From positions 841,501 through 905,500 of the forward strand of contig NC_052474.1 of assembly GCF_009730915.1 (NCBI RefSeq): 64,000 bases of DNA. The letters are read 5' to 3'. The position numbers and the translations under genes are program-made. The stretch comes from Dioscorea cayenensis subsp. rotundata. Lineage: Eukaryota > Streptophyta > Magnoliopsida > Dioscoreales > Dioscoreaceae. The notes under the pieces are model-generated. The model did not search any database. It was given only the letters and a program-made list of their open reading frames with translations, and was not told the origin of the DNA. This document shows, piece by piece, positions 10,387 through 21,500 of this stretch (its first letter is position 1; each line of letters opens with the position of its first letter).

Positions 10387-10395
10387 ATTTTTTTA
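10387..10395. repeat. Right copy of 9-bp target-site duplication
   Basis: ATTTTTTTA directly follows the right terminal repeat and matches 1218-1226 exactly. Confidence 0.7.
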
Positions 10396-10864
10396 TCATA
10401 TAATTTTCATTTAAATAATTATCTACTTTGTTGGAAACTAGCTGGATTTCAGAGGGCAAAAAAAAAATAACCGCAAACAAGCTTTTGAGCAATTGTAAAA
10501 TCCAAAATTCAAAAGATACATAAATACCATCAAGTGAGCAATATTTAACTATGAAAAAAATTATCATTTTCTTTTGAGACCCTTTTCCATAACCCATGCA
10601 CCCAAAAATTCAAAAATAAAAACATCACTTCAATGATAATTTTTATCCAACTTTAAGACCCGAATAAAATACAAGCTTCTTTCACATTGGCTATTGAGTT
10701 CCCTTCTTGTTGCTTGAAATTGAGAAGCTTATTGGATGGAATCCTATAGGTAATCAAACATATCATACAACACTCTTGTGAATTCCCTGCTACAAAACAA
10801 CCGAATATGTAAATCAAGAATAAATTAACTCCTATATCTATAGTCAGCAGCAATAAGAAAACCT
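10396..10864. other. 3' flank of the nucleobase transporter gene
   Basis: AT-rich sequence between the MULE and the stop codon of the NAT-like gene. It probably contains that gene's 3' untranslated region. I saw no coding frame. Confidence 0.4.
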
Positions 10865-13800
10865 TCACAATCCGACGCATTTTGCCCATCTAAAGAAACA
10901 ACTGATCTGTTTGGGCAATAAGTAAGGTTCAAGAGAAGCTGGATCCAAGTCTGGGCTTCTCGGATTCGACCATATGTACACCCCTCGTTCTTGTTTGGTA
11001 CCTGGAACTGTATTATCGAGCACAAAGGCTACAAGAAGAGCCACCACCATATTGAGTGACAGAAGTCCATTCAATGCATAGTTGAGCTGCATCAAAATTG
11101 TGCAATCAGTTTAAAAACAAGACCTAGGAAAAGCGGAAAAGCATGCAATAGATATAGTTCGTACTCCTGCATTTCCAATATGGATAGGACCATCTGATGC
11201 TGCGGCATATGGTATGAAATAACTGGGCAGAATGAGGCTGGTATTAGGTTGATACTGCTGGAAAAATGCCGGGATGGATAGAGAGATGAACATTGTAAAT
11301 CCAACAATGATTATATTTCTGGAACTTGCTGTCTGAGTGTATTGCATTGTTGATAGGCCGAGAGCCACAATCAAACCCCAAGTGAAGCACAGAACAGCAG
11401 CAGCCAAGGCGAGCGGGATAGATGCAAGAAGTGCACCCACTTTTCCTGTGACATGCGGACACGCAAATTTAGAGCAACTGCCTCAAGCACATTAGATTGC
11501 ACACATTGCCATGAACACTAAGAAGCTCCAAGAGAAGAATTTATTCATTACCAACAAATGAGATGAAGATCAAGAATGCAGCTCCAGCTACCAAGGCTTT
11601 TCTGCTACCCATCTTTGTAACCTCTAGGGTATGCATATTCTCTGTTAGTGTTGTTGAACCAATGCCTGTTCCCCACAGTCCAGCTAGAATGCTTGAAATT
11701 CCTTCCAAACCAATTCCCCTGCTCACTACCCCAGGAGTTGGGGGCCTTAAGTTTACTAGTAAGGATGAAGCATGATAAGTACCAACCTGGATAAATGTCA
11801 ACAATGAAACCAACAAAAGACTTGATTAAAATCTTCAACGATATTGGAGGCGACCTTAAGCAAAAGCATCAAAAATAATAGTGTGTCTTGCATTGTTTCA
11901 CCAAAAGCATACACAAGGCTTGTGAGCATAAACAAAAGAGAAGTGAAAACTTATTTCTTACATTATCTGTCAAAAAATAGAATTATAAATAAGCCAATGA
12001 CGCGAACAACTACTAAAGTTTTGCCAAGACAGAAAAATCACCGGGCCTTAATATTTGCAAATAAAGTTTTTTTTTTTTTTCTATAATTTTTTTTTTCTTT
12101 TTGTCAGATTGTCAAACATTAACTGCTACTATTTGTCACCTACAAATCAAAGTGAACACAGGACCAAGATATATACAGAAAACCATCAACCATAAGTGTA
12201 AGGTCTACTGAATAAACAAGCATCTTTCTTTTCAGTCACTTGAATAGGAATGAATCTTCCAATACATAAATCTACAAAACTAGCAAGTCTTTACACTATC
12301 GGCAACTCACGATCTGCTTGAGAATAAAAGCACAGGTCATTATCTAACTACAAACAAAAAGTAGCAAATGATCAATAAGTTGATGATAATTCAAAAAGAA
12401 GCCTTCGGAGATGCACATTTTTTTAGGATTTCCAAATAAGGTATTATCCTATATTACTGATATTCAAAACAGCACTCAGAAAAATAAAATACTTTCCTAA
12501 CCAGTAGAAAGACTACAGAAATAATTGCATCTTTTTTGATTTATAGACACATGATATTCTGTAGCCAATTTAGGAGCAATGTACAGATAAAAATACAAAG
12601 TCAGGGATGACACATCTTGCAATCATTTAATAGTGCCATAACTAACAGTATATATATATACTCACTGAGTCAACTGATGCCACAATTGATGCAATGATCA
12701 TTAAAATAGATGTCTTGAAATGGAAACTTGGGGCACCCCATTGGAATGGATAGGGAACCCTAACCCAAGCAGCAGTTCTCCAAGCATTGGATGCATCAGT
12801 TCGACAATGCCTCATGGTATCCACATGTCTCTTGCATGAATCCAGTAAGATATTTGAGTTAGGTATGTTTGAGTTACATCCCTTATAATTATAAGCCCCT
12901 CCTGTAGTCAAAAAGAAAGCATATGCCCACACTATTGCAACACTGAGAGGAACCTGAGACAGTAAAGATGGAAGAAGGGTAATGAGAGCACAAAATCCAT
13001 CTAGCCTCCGAAAGAGAATGTACATGAGGCCCAAGAGGACATTGGTTACAGTTGTTGGATGCTAACAAAGTCCACTTCAGCAAAACAAGAGATAGGAAAT
13101 CAAATTACCGCATAAACTAGGAAGATGTGATGCCCAAAGATAGAAATTCTTCTGAGATACTGCAATCAAGGAAAAGGGCAAACTGTAAAGATGAAGAAGT
13201 TTCTGGAAGCCAATAAGCATTGATATACAAAAGAGCATATCAAATGGGAGAAACATTCTAAACAGCATCAGAGTCTTTTTGATGAGGAAAATTCATTTTT
13301 AGCCTTAAACTAGAAGTTATCAAGAGCTGCGGAGTTGTATACCAGAGTGAAAATTAGAACCAATATAATAAGCGGGACACTAATTTCAGCACAGGTGCCA
13401 GCTTGAGGGAAACCATAGCTGAAAAATGCCAAACCTACAGCAGCAACAGTTGGAGCAACAACCACTGGATTTATTAACCTGCAATGTGCATGCAAAACCT
13501 TGAAATTATTCATGGATTACTCTACAAACAGACAAGACACAGCATTTAGAACATTAATTAAGAAACCTAGAATCAGCCATGTAAAATATGTCTATAATAA
13601 GTGCAAAAGGCACTACTACTAGCCCCTGTTTCAATAGTTTTAGATAAACCACATACACTATCACATTTCTAACCCAATTCATAGGAGCTCTATACTATTG
13701 AAATTGTTTCCATAGTAATCTGGTGTATCACAGAAAAGATAAATGAACAAATTGTCCATAGTAAAGGGAGGGAACACTATATCCAATAGATATGAGAATT

Positions 13801-16038
13801 CAATGAACAACACATAGGGGGAAAACATGGAGTTTAGGGATTCAAAGATCAGTATATTAAAAGTCAAATCAGGCGGAAAAAGGGAATCGCGCTAAATGAC
13901 ATTCTACAGCTTTCGTGTGTGCTAAAAACTTAACTCATCACATGTGTGCTTCTATTCCGTTTCTTTGTGATACAAATCTTTTAACAAATAAACTGAGACA
14001 AAGGAAAAAAAATTACAAAATGACTGCCTATTGGTTCAAATTTTATCTTGTAAGGTGCTTTTGCCTCATGAATAAATTTGAAGGCTTGATTAGTTTTCAT
14101 TCTACTAGCAAGTTGTATAGGCTATGTTTTGAGACACAAATATGAGAACAGTGAAGCGATCAGTAGAAGCTCAAAGAAAGTCAGATGGAGCACATATTAG
14201 AAAGGAAAAAACTTAATCAAAATAATCGAGATTTTGTACCTCAAGAAAAGGGCCATAAGGCCACTGTATCCCAAAATTGTCTGAAAAACTGAACCAATAA
14301 TGATAGCCCCTTGTAGTTCCCTCATTATATGCCTAAATTTCTGCATTCAAATAAAATGATATTTTCAACAACCCATCAATTACAAAAACTCTCAATTTCT
14401 AAGAATCATTATCCCAAAGTGCAAACTTACATTTTCACTGAGATTTCGAAACTCTTCAGAGTTAATGACAACCAATGCTGGAGCCAAATATACAAATGAG
14501 CTTCCTTGGACCAATGGAAGCCTAGTACCTAGAAATGAATGCATTATAGTTGTAACACCAGATACCAAAAGCATGGTGGAAATGACATTAGCAGTCTCCT
14601 CCTGTCATATATAAAAACCAGTAACGCTAAATTTTGTTATGTTTAGCTCAAACAGTGAGATATTAGTAAAAAACAATCCTTACATCAGTTCCACCCATGG
14701 CTGGTACCATAATTAAAGGAATGAATACAAGTGAACCCGCCAATGACAAGTAGTGTTGGACACCATATGGAATAAGGCTGGCTGCAATTAGAACAGACAC
14801 AATAAGACCCGGAACAATATCGGTTCCCTGTTTCATAAGTAAATCAGCTTTTCTACTTTGACAAATTCTAAAAGATACCAACAGTCTTACACGAAGTCAC
14901 ACTGAGAATTATTAGAAAGACCACCTATTCTACAAGAACCAACGCTGAAAAATATTGAGTGGAACATCAAAACACTTCGCCAAGATCAGGGGTATACAAT
15001 GAAACCTTAAGTTTTCTTTCCTAGGTGCATTATTGTTTTACTTATTGAAAAGAAAACATGAACTAGATACAATCTTTATGATGGCAAATGAACTCATCCA
15101 CGAAGTCAAACAGAACCACACTCAACACTAGCTTAATTATAGTGATTCTTTGAACCTGGCAAGTTAATTCCATAACAATGTAAATAACCCACTAACAAGT
15201 ACAAGGCATTTCTATCAAAGGCAAAAAATTTCAAATAGTTGTGCAGTAGCAGCATGATAAAGGTTCGAATTTTAAAGTACCATCTAACTTGAACATGGAA
15301 TTGGATGTTACTAAAACAAAAGCAAGATGATGAAGTGAACTAACCATAACCCGGTTTATCTGTTAGTCTAGACTTAAGCCTTGGTGATCTATTCAATGGT
15401 GGATTCTCCAGCTCGGGAGACTCAGAAAACATATCAATCTCCACTTCACCGTCAAATTTCTGGGCATCCTTCTTCTTCGACTCCTCATCACCAGACGCTA
15501 CTGGCGCTATCGCCGCAACACCCACATTAGCATTCCTATTCCTATTCCTATTCCCGTTCGCATTCACATTCGCATTCACCTCCTCTGGCTTTCTCTCTTC
15601 CTTGATACCCACCCCAGTCTCAACTCCAACCCTTCTCTTATCCTTCTCATCAGCTCTCAACCCCCCATTCCCAGAGCCAATCTCGATCCCCTTACTCTCC
15701 ACCCCAATATTCCTCCTCCGGCCCAGCATGGGTTCAATCTCCACCTTCGGCGGAGACCGAGCTCTCCGGCGCTCAATCCCCTCCTCCAAATCCACCTCGT
15801 CAGCAGGCCGCTCCATCTCAACCTCACCAACGGTACTGACAACGGTCTCTCCAGAGAAATTAGGGTTAAACCCAGTGCGCTTAGCCCAGGACTTGAGGTC
15901 TCTGGGGTTATGATCATTGTTGTGAACGAATGGCTCGATCCTCGGCGGCCACGGCCCTGGCCTCGGCCGGGCCTTCGTCTCCTCCGGGATCTTGGAGCTG
16001 GAACCAGGATCCATAGAGGAGATCGAACTACCACTCAA
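10865..16038 (-). CDS. NAT12: Nucleobase-ascorbate transporter, NAT11/NAT12-like, complete
   Basis: Ten exons on the minus strand join in frame to about 758 codons: 16038-15345, 14781-14684, 14601-14431, 14340-14240, 13478-13343, 13159-13109, 12953-12666, 11786-11552, 11445-11165 and 11086-10865 (TGA). The family (NCS2/UraA) moves purines, uracil or related bases across membranes with protons; substrates of the NAT11/12 branch are not well defined. Exon 1 encodes the ~230-residue hydrophilic N-terminal extension typical of this branch (PGPWPP and SWAKRTGF motifs). After it come the QHYLSLAGS motif of the first membrane helix, GTRLPLVQGSSFVYLAPAL, INPVVVAPTVAAVGLAFF, and the GxxxxTLTEN signature loop, with about 12 membrane segments in all. 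A second in-frame ATG at 16014 could also start translation. No break was found. Close relatives are near 700 residues, so this one is slightly long because of an Asn/Arg-rich low-complexity run in exon 1. Confidence 0.9.
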
Positions 16039-16988
16039 CCAGAGAGAAAAGAAGGAGAAGGAGAAGGCTATAGAGACGAAGATGAAGCGGCGGTGAAAGC
16101 GAATCGTGGAAGCGAAGGAAGTGAAGATGATAAGAAGCCACTCACGCAGTGTGCCATGGCATGGTAGAGAGCTGGTCGCTTTCTTTTCTGGTGTTTGTTG
16201 GACTTTTTAATTGTTTAATTAATTATTTTACCGTTGGTGGGACACGTCATTTAGTGCTGGGATTTGAAATTTGGGTGCTAAATTTGGATTATAATTAGTA
16301 ATTCTTATGAGTAATGAGTGGTTTTTGGATATTAATTAATTATTTTCTGTGATTTTATAATTGGAGTTTTGTTTTTAATTGAGATTTGTTGGATTTTAAT
16401 TTTTGGTTGAGTTTTTTTCTTTGGCTGTGATGATTGTGATGAGAAATGTTTGATGTGAAGTTTTAATTTCGGATTGGATTTGGTTTGTTTATTTAATTAA
16501 ATACATGTGATTTTATATTTAATATAATGATCAAATTTTAGTAAGATGAGAAACATTTAATTTTATAAATAATCTTTATTTATTCAGGTATTTTATTTAT
16601 GAACATTCTATGTCAAAATTTGGATAGTTAAAATTTTACCATACGTGTGAGATGTTTTGGTGACTTTGTCAAAAAAAAAACCTCAATAAATACAAGGACC
16701 AAATAGTTATGGGGAACATATATATTTATTTATTTTAATTTTTAAAAAATTAGATAAATTATATAAATTATTATTTTTTAATATAGAAAATGATGAAGGT
16801 AAGTGGGAAATTTTTCAATAACTCCACAAAAAAATAGATGGTCTACAAAAATAATAAAAGACAAAAGTTTGTAAGAAAATATATGGGGCATTGAATTACT
16901 CCATAACAGTTTTTTCCTTTGATGTAAAAACCTAATTGAATTCTTTATAGATGCTAAGGTAAAAATGAAATTTTACCGTTAAATATGT
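16039..16988. other. Divergent intergenic region: NAT-like leader and AT-rich spacer
   Basis: The first ~150 bases are a GC-richer leader upstream of the transporter ATG. The remainder is AT-rich with no open frame of note. Confidence 0.4.
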
Positions 16989-18345
16989 AATAGCAAAAAA
17001 TTTTTTAACATTATTTATATGAAGTTCCAAATCAAACATATTAATAAAAGAGACAATCGGAATCTAGTATTTTTATCGACGCTACATTAATAAAATTCTG
17101 TGTATATTTATAATAAATTCAAGACTTAAAACTCAACAAAGAAATACAAATTTAATTATTCATATGAGTAATTGAATATGTTTTCAAATCACCATCACCA
17201 CCTATCAAACAAACAACCAACAAATGATATTTTTTAACATTTTACCCTTAAAGGCATAAGTGCTATTTTCAACTTATTACATATAATTCTCATATTTAAA
17301 AAGAAAAAATATTTTTTTATAATAAAAATCTGGCTGTTAAGACGTCATAATTATTGTTTTTATTTGTTATTTTTTAACTTTCCAAATTTAATAATATTAT
17401 GATAATACTATATTTTCCCAAAATCCAAATACCCACATATATAATGGCAAAATGAATTTAAATATTATTTATATGAAACACCAAATCAAACGAACGAACT
17501 GATTAAAAACACATGATAAAAGAAAAAACTATAAATAAGTTTTCTCATAGAGACACAATAACATTAATGAAATTCCTTTATCATGTATATTTTAGATAAA
17601 TTCAAGTCTTCACATTCAATAAATAAATATAAAATCTAATCATTCACATAAGTAATTGAATAATCAACCAACAAATAATATTTTTAAACATTTTACAATA
17701 GTACTATTTTCAGTATGTCACATATAATTCCTATTTTTAAAACATATTAATTTTTATTTTTAAAAAATCCAACAGTTAAGAGGTCATAATTGTTTTTTTT
17801 TTAATCTTTTATTTTGTCCACTTTCCAAATTTAAATAGGATCATGTTAATAATATATTTTTTCAAATACCTACTTAATACTATCTTTTCCCAAAATCCAA
17901 ATACCCGCTTACATAATGGCAAAATAAATTTAAATATTATTTATATGAAACACCTAATCGAACTGATTAAAAGCACATAATAAAAGAAACAACTAGAAAT
18001 AAGTATTCTCATAGAGTCACAATAACATTAATGAAATTCCTTTAGCATGTATATTTTAGATAAATTCAAGTCTTCAAATTCAATAAATAAATATAAAATC
18101 TAATCATTCACATAAGTAATTGAATAACCAACCAACAAATAATATTTTTAAACATTTTACAATAGTACTATTTTCAGTATGTCGCATATAATTCCTATTT
18201 TTAAAAACATATTAATTTTTATTTTTAAAAAATCCGACAGTTAAGAGGTCATAATTGTTTTCTTTTTTTAATCTTTTATTTTTTCACTTTCCAAAATTAA
18301 ATAGGATCATGTTAATAATATATTTTTTCAAATACCTACTTAATT
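16989..18345. repeat. Three tandem copies of a ~455-472 bp AT-rich unit
   Basis: The word AATGGCAAAAT (AATAGCAAAAA in the oldest copy) followed by TATTTATATGAA starts units at 16989, 17443 and 17915, giving periods of 454 and 472. Units 2 and 3 are nearly identical over long runs, including TGAAATTCCTTTA, TAGATAAATTCAAGTCTTC and the TTACAATAGTACTATTTTCAG block. Unit 1 keeps the same order of landmarks but is clearly diverged. The array ends about 50 bp upstream of the UTP10 TATA box, so at least the last unit is in promoter range. Confidence 0.8.
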
Positions 18346-18392
18346 AAGGACCGTTATGTAATTAGTAATTACCGTTTACTAGCTAAACTACC

Positions 18393-18400
18393 TATAAATA
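18393..18400 (+). promoter_or_regulatory. TATA box of the UTP10 gene
   Basis: TATAAATA lies 134 bp before the start codon, at a suitable distance for a leader of about 100 bases. Confidence 0.6.
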
Positions 18401-18448
18401 AAGATCAGCGGTAACGAAAAGCGAAACCAAAATCTCTCACTCCCTCAT

Positions 18449-18462
18449 AAACCCTAAACCCT
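18449..18462 (+). promoter_or_regulatory. Telo-box in the UTP10 leader
   Basis: The telomere-like repeat AAACCCTAAACCCT lies between the TATA box and the ATG. Telo-boxes near transcription starts are a known mark of plant ribosomal-protein and ribosome-biogenesis genes, which suits a U3 processome gene. Confidence 0.65.
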
Positions 18463-18533
18463 GTGCCTCGCTGCCGAGCGGCAACGGCGACGGGTTTCGT
18501 CTTCATCGTTCGATCCCTCTCCAAACCCTAGCA

Positions 18534-21500
18534 ATGGCGACCGCCCTTGCTTCTCAAATCCGGGAGATCAAAGCGGTCCTTAGAGGCAGAGAAGACCCTC
18601 TCCGTAGACCCATCACTCGCCCCTCTATCATCTTCGATCCCAAAGAAGCTGCCGATATCGACCTCCGAACTATCCTCTCCTTAGCTCTTTCGGGTAATCT
18701 ACTCTCTCTCTTTATCTCTCTGCGACATTGATTGTTCTTCTTGTGCTGTTGTTTGTGTTCTTTAATCGATTTTTTCGTTGGATTCAAGGTTTGGATGTTC
18801 TTAACGAATTGGATAGTAGATTCGGGAAGTATAGGAATACGCTTTTTAGTCACACGAGCCTTGAAGTAGATCGTGAAAAGATGGTTCCCAAAGAGGAGGA
18901 GAAGCTCAATATTTCTATCCGTTCTTATCTTCGTCTGCTTTCTGGGCACTTGCAAACCCCTGCGGCCCTGAAGACTCTTGAATACCTTATACGACGATAC
19001 AAGTATAGTATTTGTGTTTTCTTTCAGTTCATGGTTTTTGATTCTTGGTTTTTTTAAGTCTTGAAAAACTTTGATGTGATTTTCATTTGTTTCTGTTTAT
19101 CAATTTTGTGGTGCAGAGTTCATGTCTTGGATGTAGATGAACTAATTCTATGTGCACTGCCTTATCATGATACCCATGCTTTTGTTCGGATTGTTCAATT
19201 ACTTGAATTGGGGTGAGATTTTGGTTCTTGCTGGGTGCTCGTCCTTCTATTTTATTTTTCATTTTTTTGGTTTCGATAATGGTATTCAACCTTGATGCCT
19301 TGCTGGTGGTGGTAATTTTTTGTTGTTGTTATTTTTTTTTAAAATTTTATTTATACATTTCAATGCAGAAACTCAAAGTGGATTTTTCTGGAGGGGATCA
19401 AGACATCGGGGGCACCTGCTCCGAGGAAAGTTATAGTGCAGCAGAGCATTCGTGATAAAGGCATTTTGGAGACAATATGCAATTACGTATGTACCCACTT
19501 CTATATGATTGGCAGTCTGATGCTATATGGAGGTTTTAGTAATTAATCCTGCTTTTTTTAACAGGCATCACCTACTAAGGAGTTCCAGCATTCAAGACCA
19601 GTGATTTGCTTTTGCACTGCAGTCATTGTAGAGGCTTTAGGTGGCATTCCTAGGCTTGACACTGATACAGTGAAAAGGGTTTTAAATTTTGTGTTTGATG
19701 GGCTTAACCCTGACATGAGGGGTAGCCAGGATCACAAGGTTTGTTCTGTAGGTTCACACAGTGCTAATTATCCAATTTCTGCTTTTAAAATTAAAATTAC
19801 TACATGAAGTAGTTCTAGTAGCCATAATATGATACTTTGTGGTGTCATACTGTTTATTTCATATTATTTTAGTTGCGCTGTTCCTCTTGTTGAATTGATG
19901 GTCAACAAAAGGTATAGGATCTTTTCTTTTCCCTCCTCCAATGGAGCCTCTTGTCCAATGTTTGTGGCTTTATAAAATACAATCAAATTATCATGTTTGA
20001 AAGTGTCAAATACTAAAATGTTCAGTTGGCAGGCTGGTGCACTGATGGTTGTGGGTTTATTGGCGACTAGAGCAACGCTAGCCCCTAAGCTTGCTCAAAA
20101 TTTAATCCTCTTTGTTGCAAGAGTAGCTCAACAAGACTCAAAGCAGTCACCAGATCTATCTTGGCTACGAGTGGTGGTTATGGCCATGGTTAGCCTTGTT
20201 CAGGTAAGATACTCTCTAGAGTCTTTCATGTCATTTTTGCTTGTGGCAAGCTCATTTCCAGTAAAGGAAACATGCTTGTATGCCATTTTTGGACCATATG
20301 ACAAAATTGCAAGGGTAAATATACTTCCACTGTATGCAAATGCTCAATAATTGTCAGGAAAAACTTCAATACATTGTTCAGGACTTCTCTAAAAAAATAG
20401 CCTGTTTTTTATGTGAAGATTTGGTATCTATATTGTTACCTAAGAATTCAAACTTTTATAAATTTGCATCTATTTTCCATCAGTTTTAATGTTATTGTCT
20501 CAGCAAGTTTCTGCTTAAGATGCTTGTTGTGGATGCGCTTGCTTAATCTAACATCTTATTTAGCTGCATGCTTCATTGCCTGCGAATGGTTATGTTTGGT
20601 AAGGAGGCTCTTTTATTCTCCTCTTGCATGCCTACCTTTCTGTAACTAACAAATACTGTCCTCTGAATGCTTACTCAACTCTTGATCTTCCCCATGCATC
20701 AACCAGCCAAATACTAAGTGTTGCTGATGTGAGGTACTGCACGCTTAATTATTTCCCAGTTTCATTTTAAGCGAGCTTGACTCTTATCCCCAGGCACAAT
20801 CAACTCAAATGTTCCCGAAGAAGACAATTATGATTTTAAGGGATATCAGGTATTTCACATGAACTTATGCTAACCATTTTAATGGGAGTTCATTTTGGGA
20901 AATCTCTTTTGTAATGTCCTTGGTTTCCCGCATCTGCACTCATGATGGTTCTTTTACTCTTTTCAAGGGATTTTGCTGCAATACTTTCTGGATTGTTGCT
21001 TGACTTCAAGATTCAGAAGTTTTTGTGTCTCTACCTAGAAGCCTTGGTCGATTACAGGTTTATAATTTTGTTTCGTTTAGCTTTCTTCTTCTTTAATGTA
21101 TAAAAACTTATTGATCTTCTTGACTCAGTACGTCAGATGATTCTTGTCGTCTTACACTAGTTGAAACTATGGAAAGTCTTCCTCTGAAGGATTTTGTTGA
21201 AAGGATTGTGTTTAAGGTGCTTGGATTTTGCATCAAGTTATCTCGGCAAGTGGACAGCTCTAAACTACATGATGCAGGTGGTTTTAATTTGATATATTTG
21301 TAGTTGCTGCCTATATATATATATATATATATTGTCATTTCCTTTCACTACCCACTGTTTAGCTGTGCCATTCTCATAGTAGTTTATTCCTTTTCTCTTC
21401 TTTTTGGGTATTTTGTTTTCATGCCACTTGTTGTTCTCTGTCTCTTATTTTATTTATACACTATTTTCCTTATTTTTCATAGGTATTTGGGGGAAGCAGA

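Noticed and set aside
14782..14827. Alternative acceptor for NAT-like exon 2, 46 bases upstream
   Set aside because: Using it shifts the frame; the acceptor before 14781 restores the conserved YGVQHYLSLAGS in phase with exon 1.
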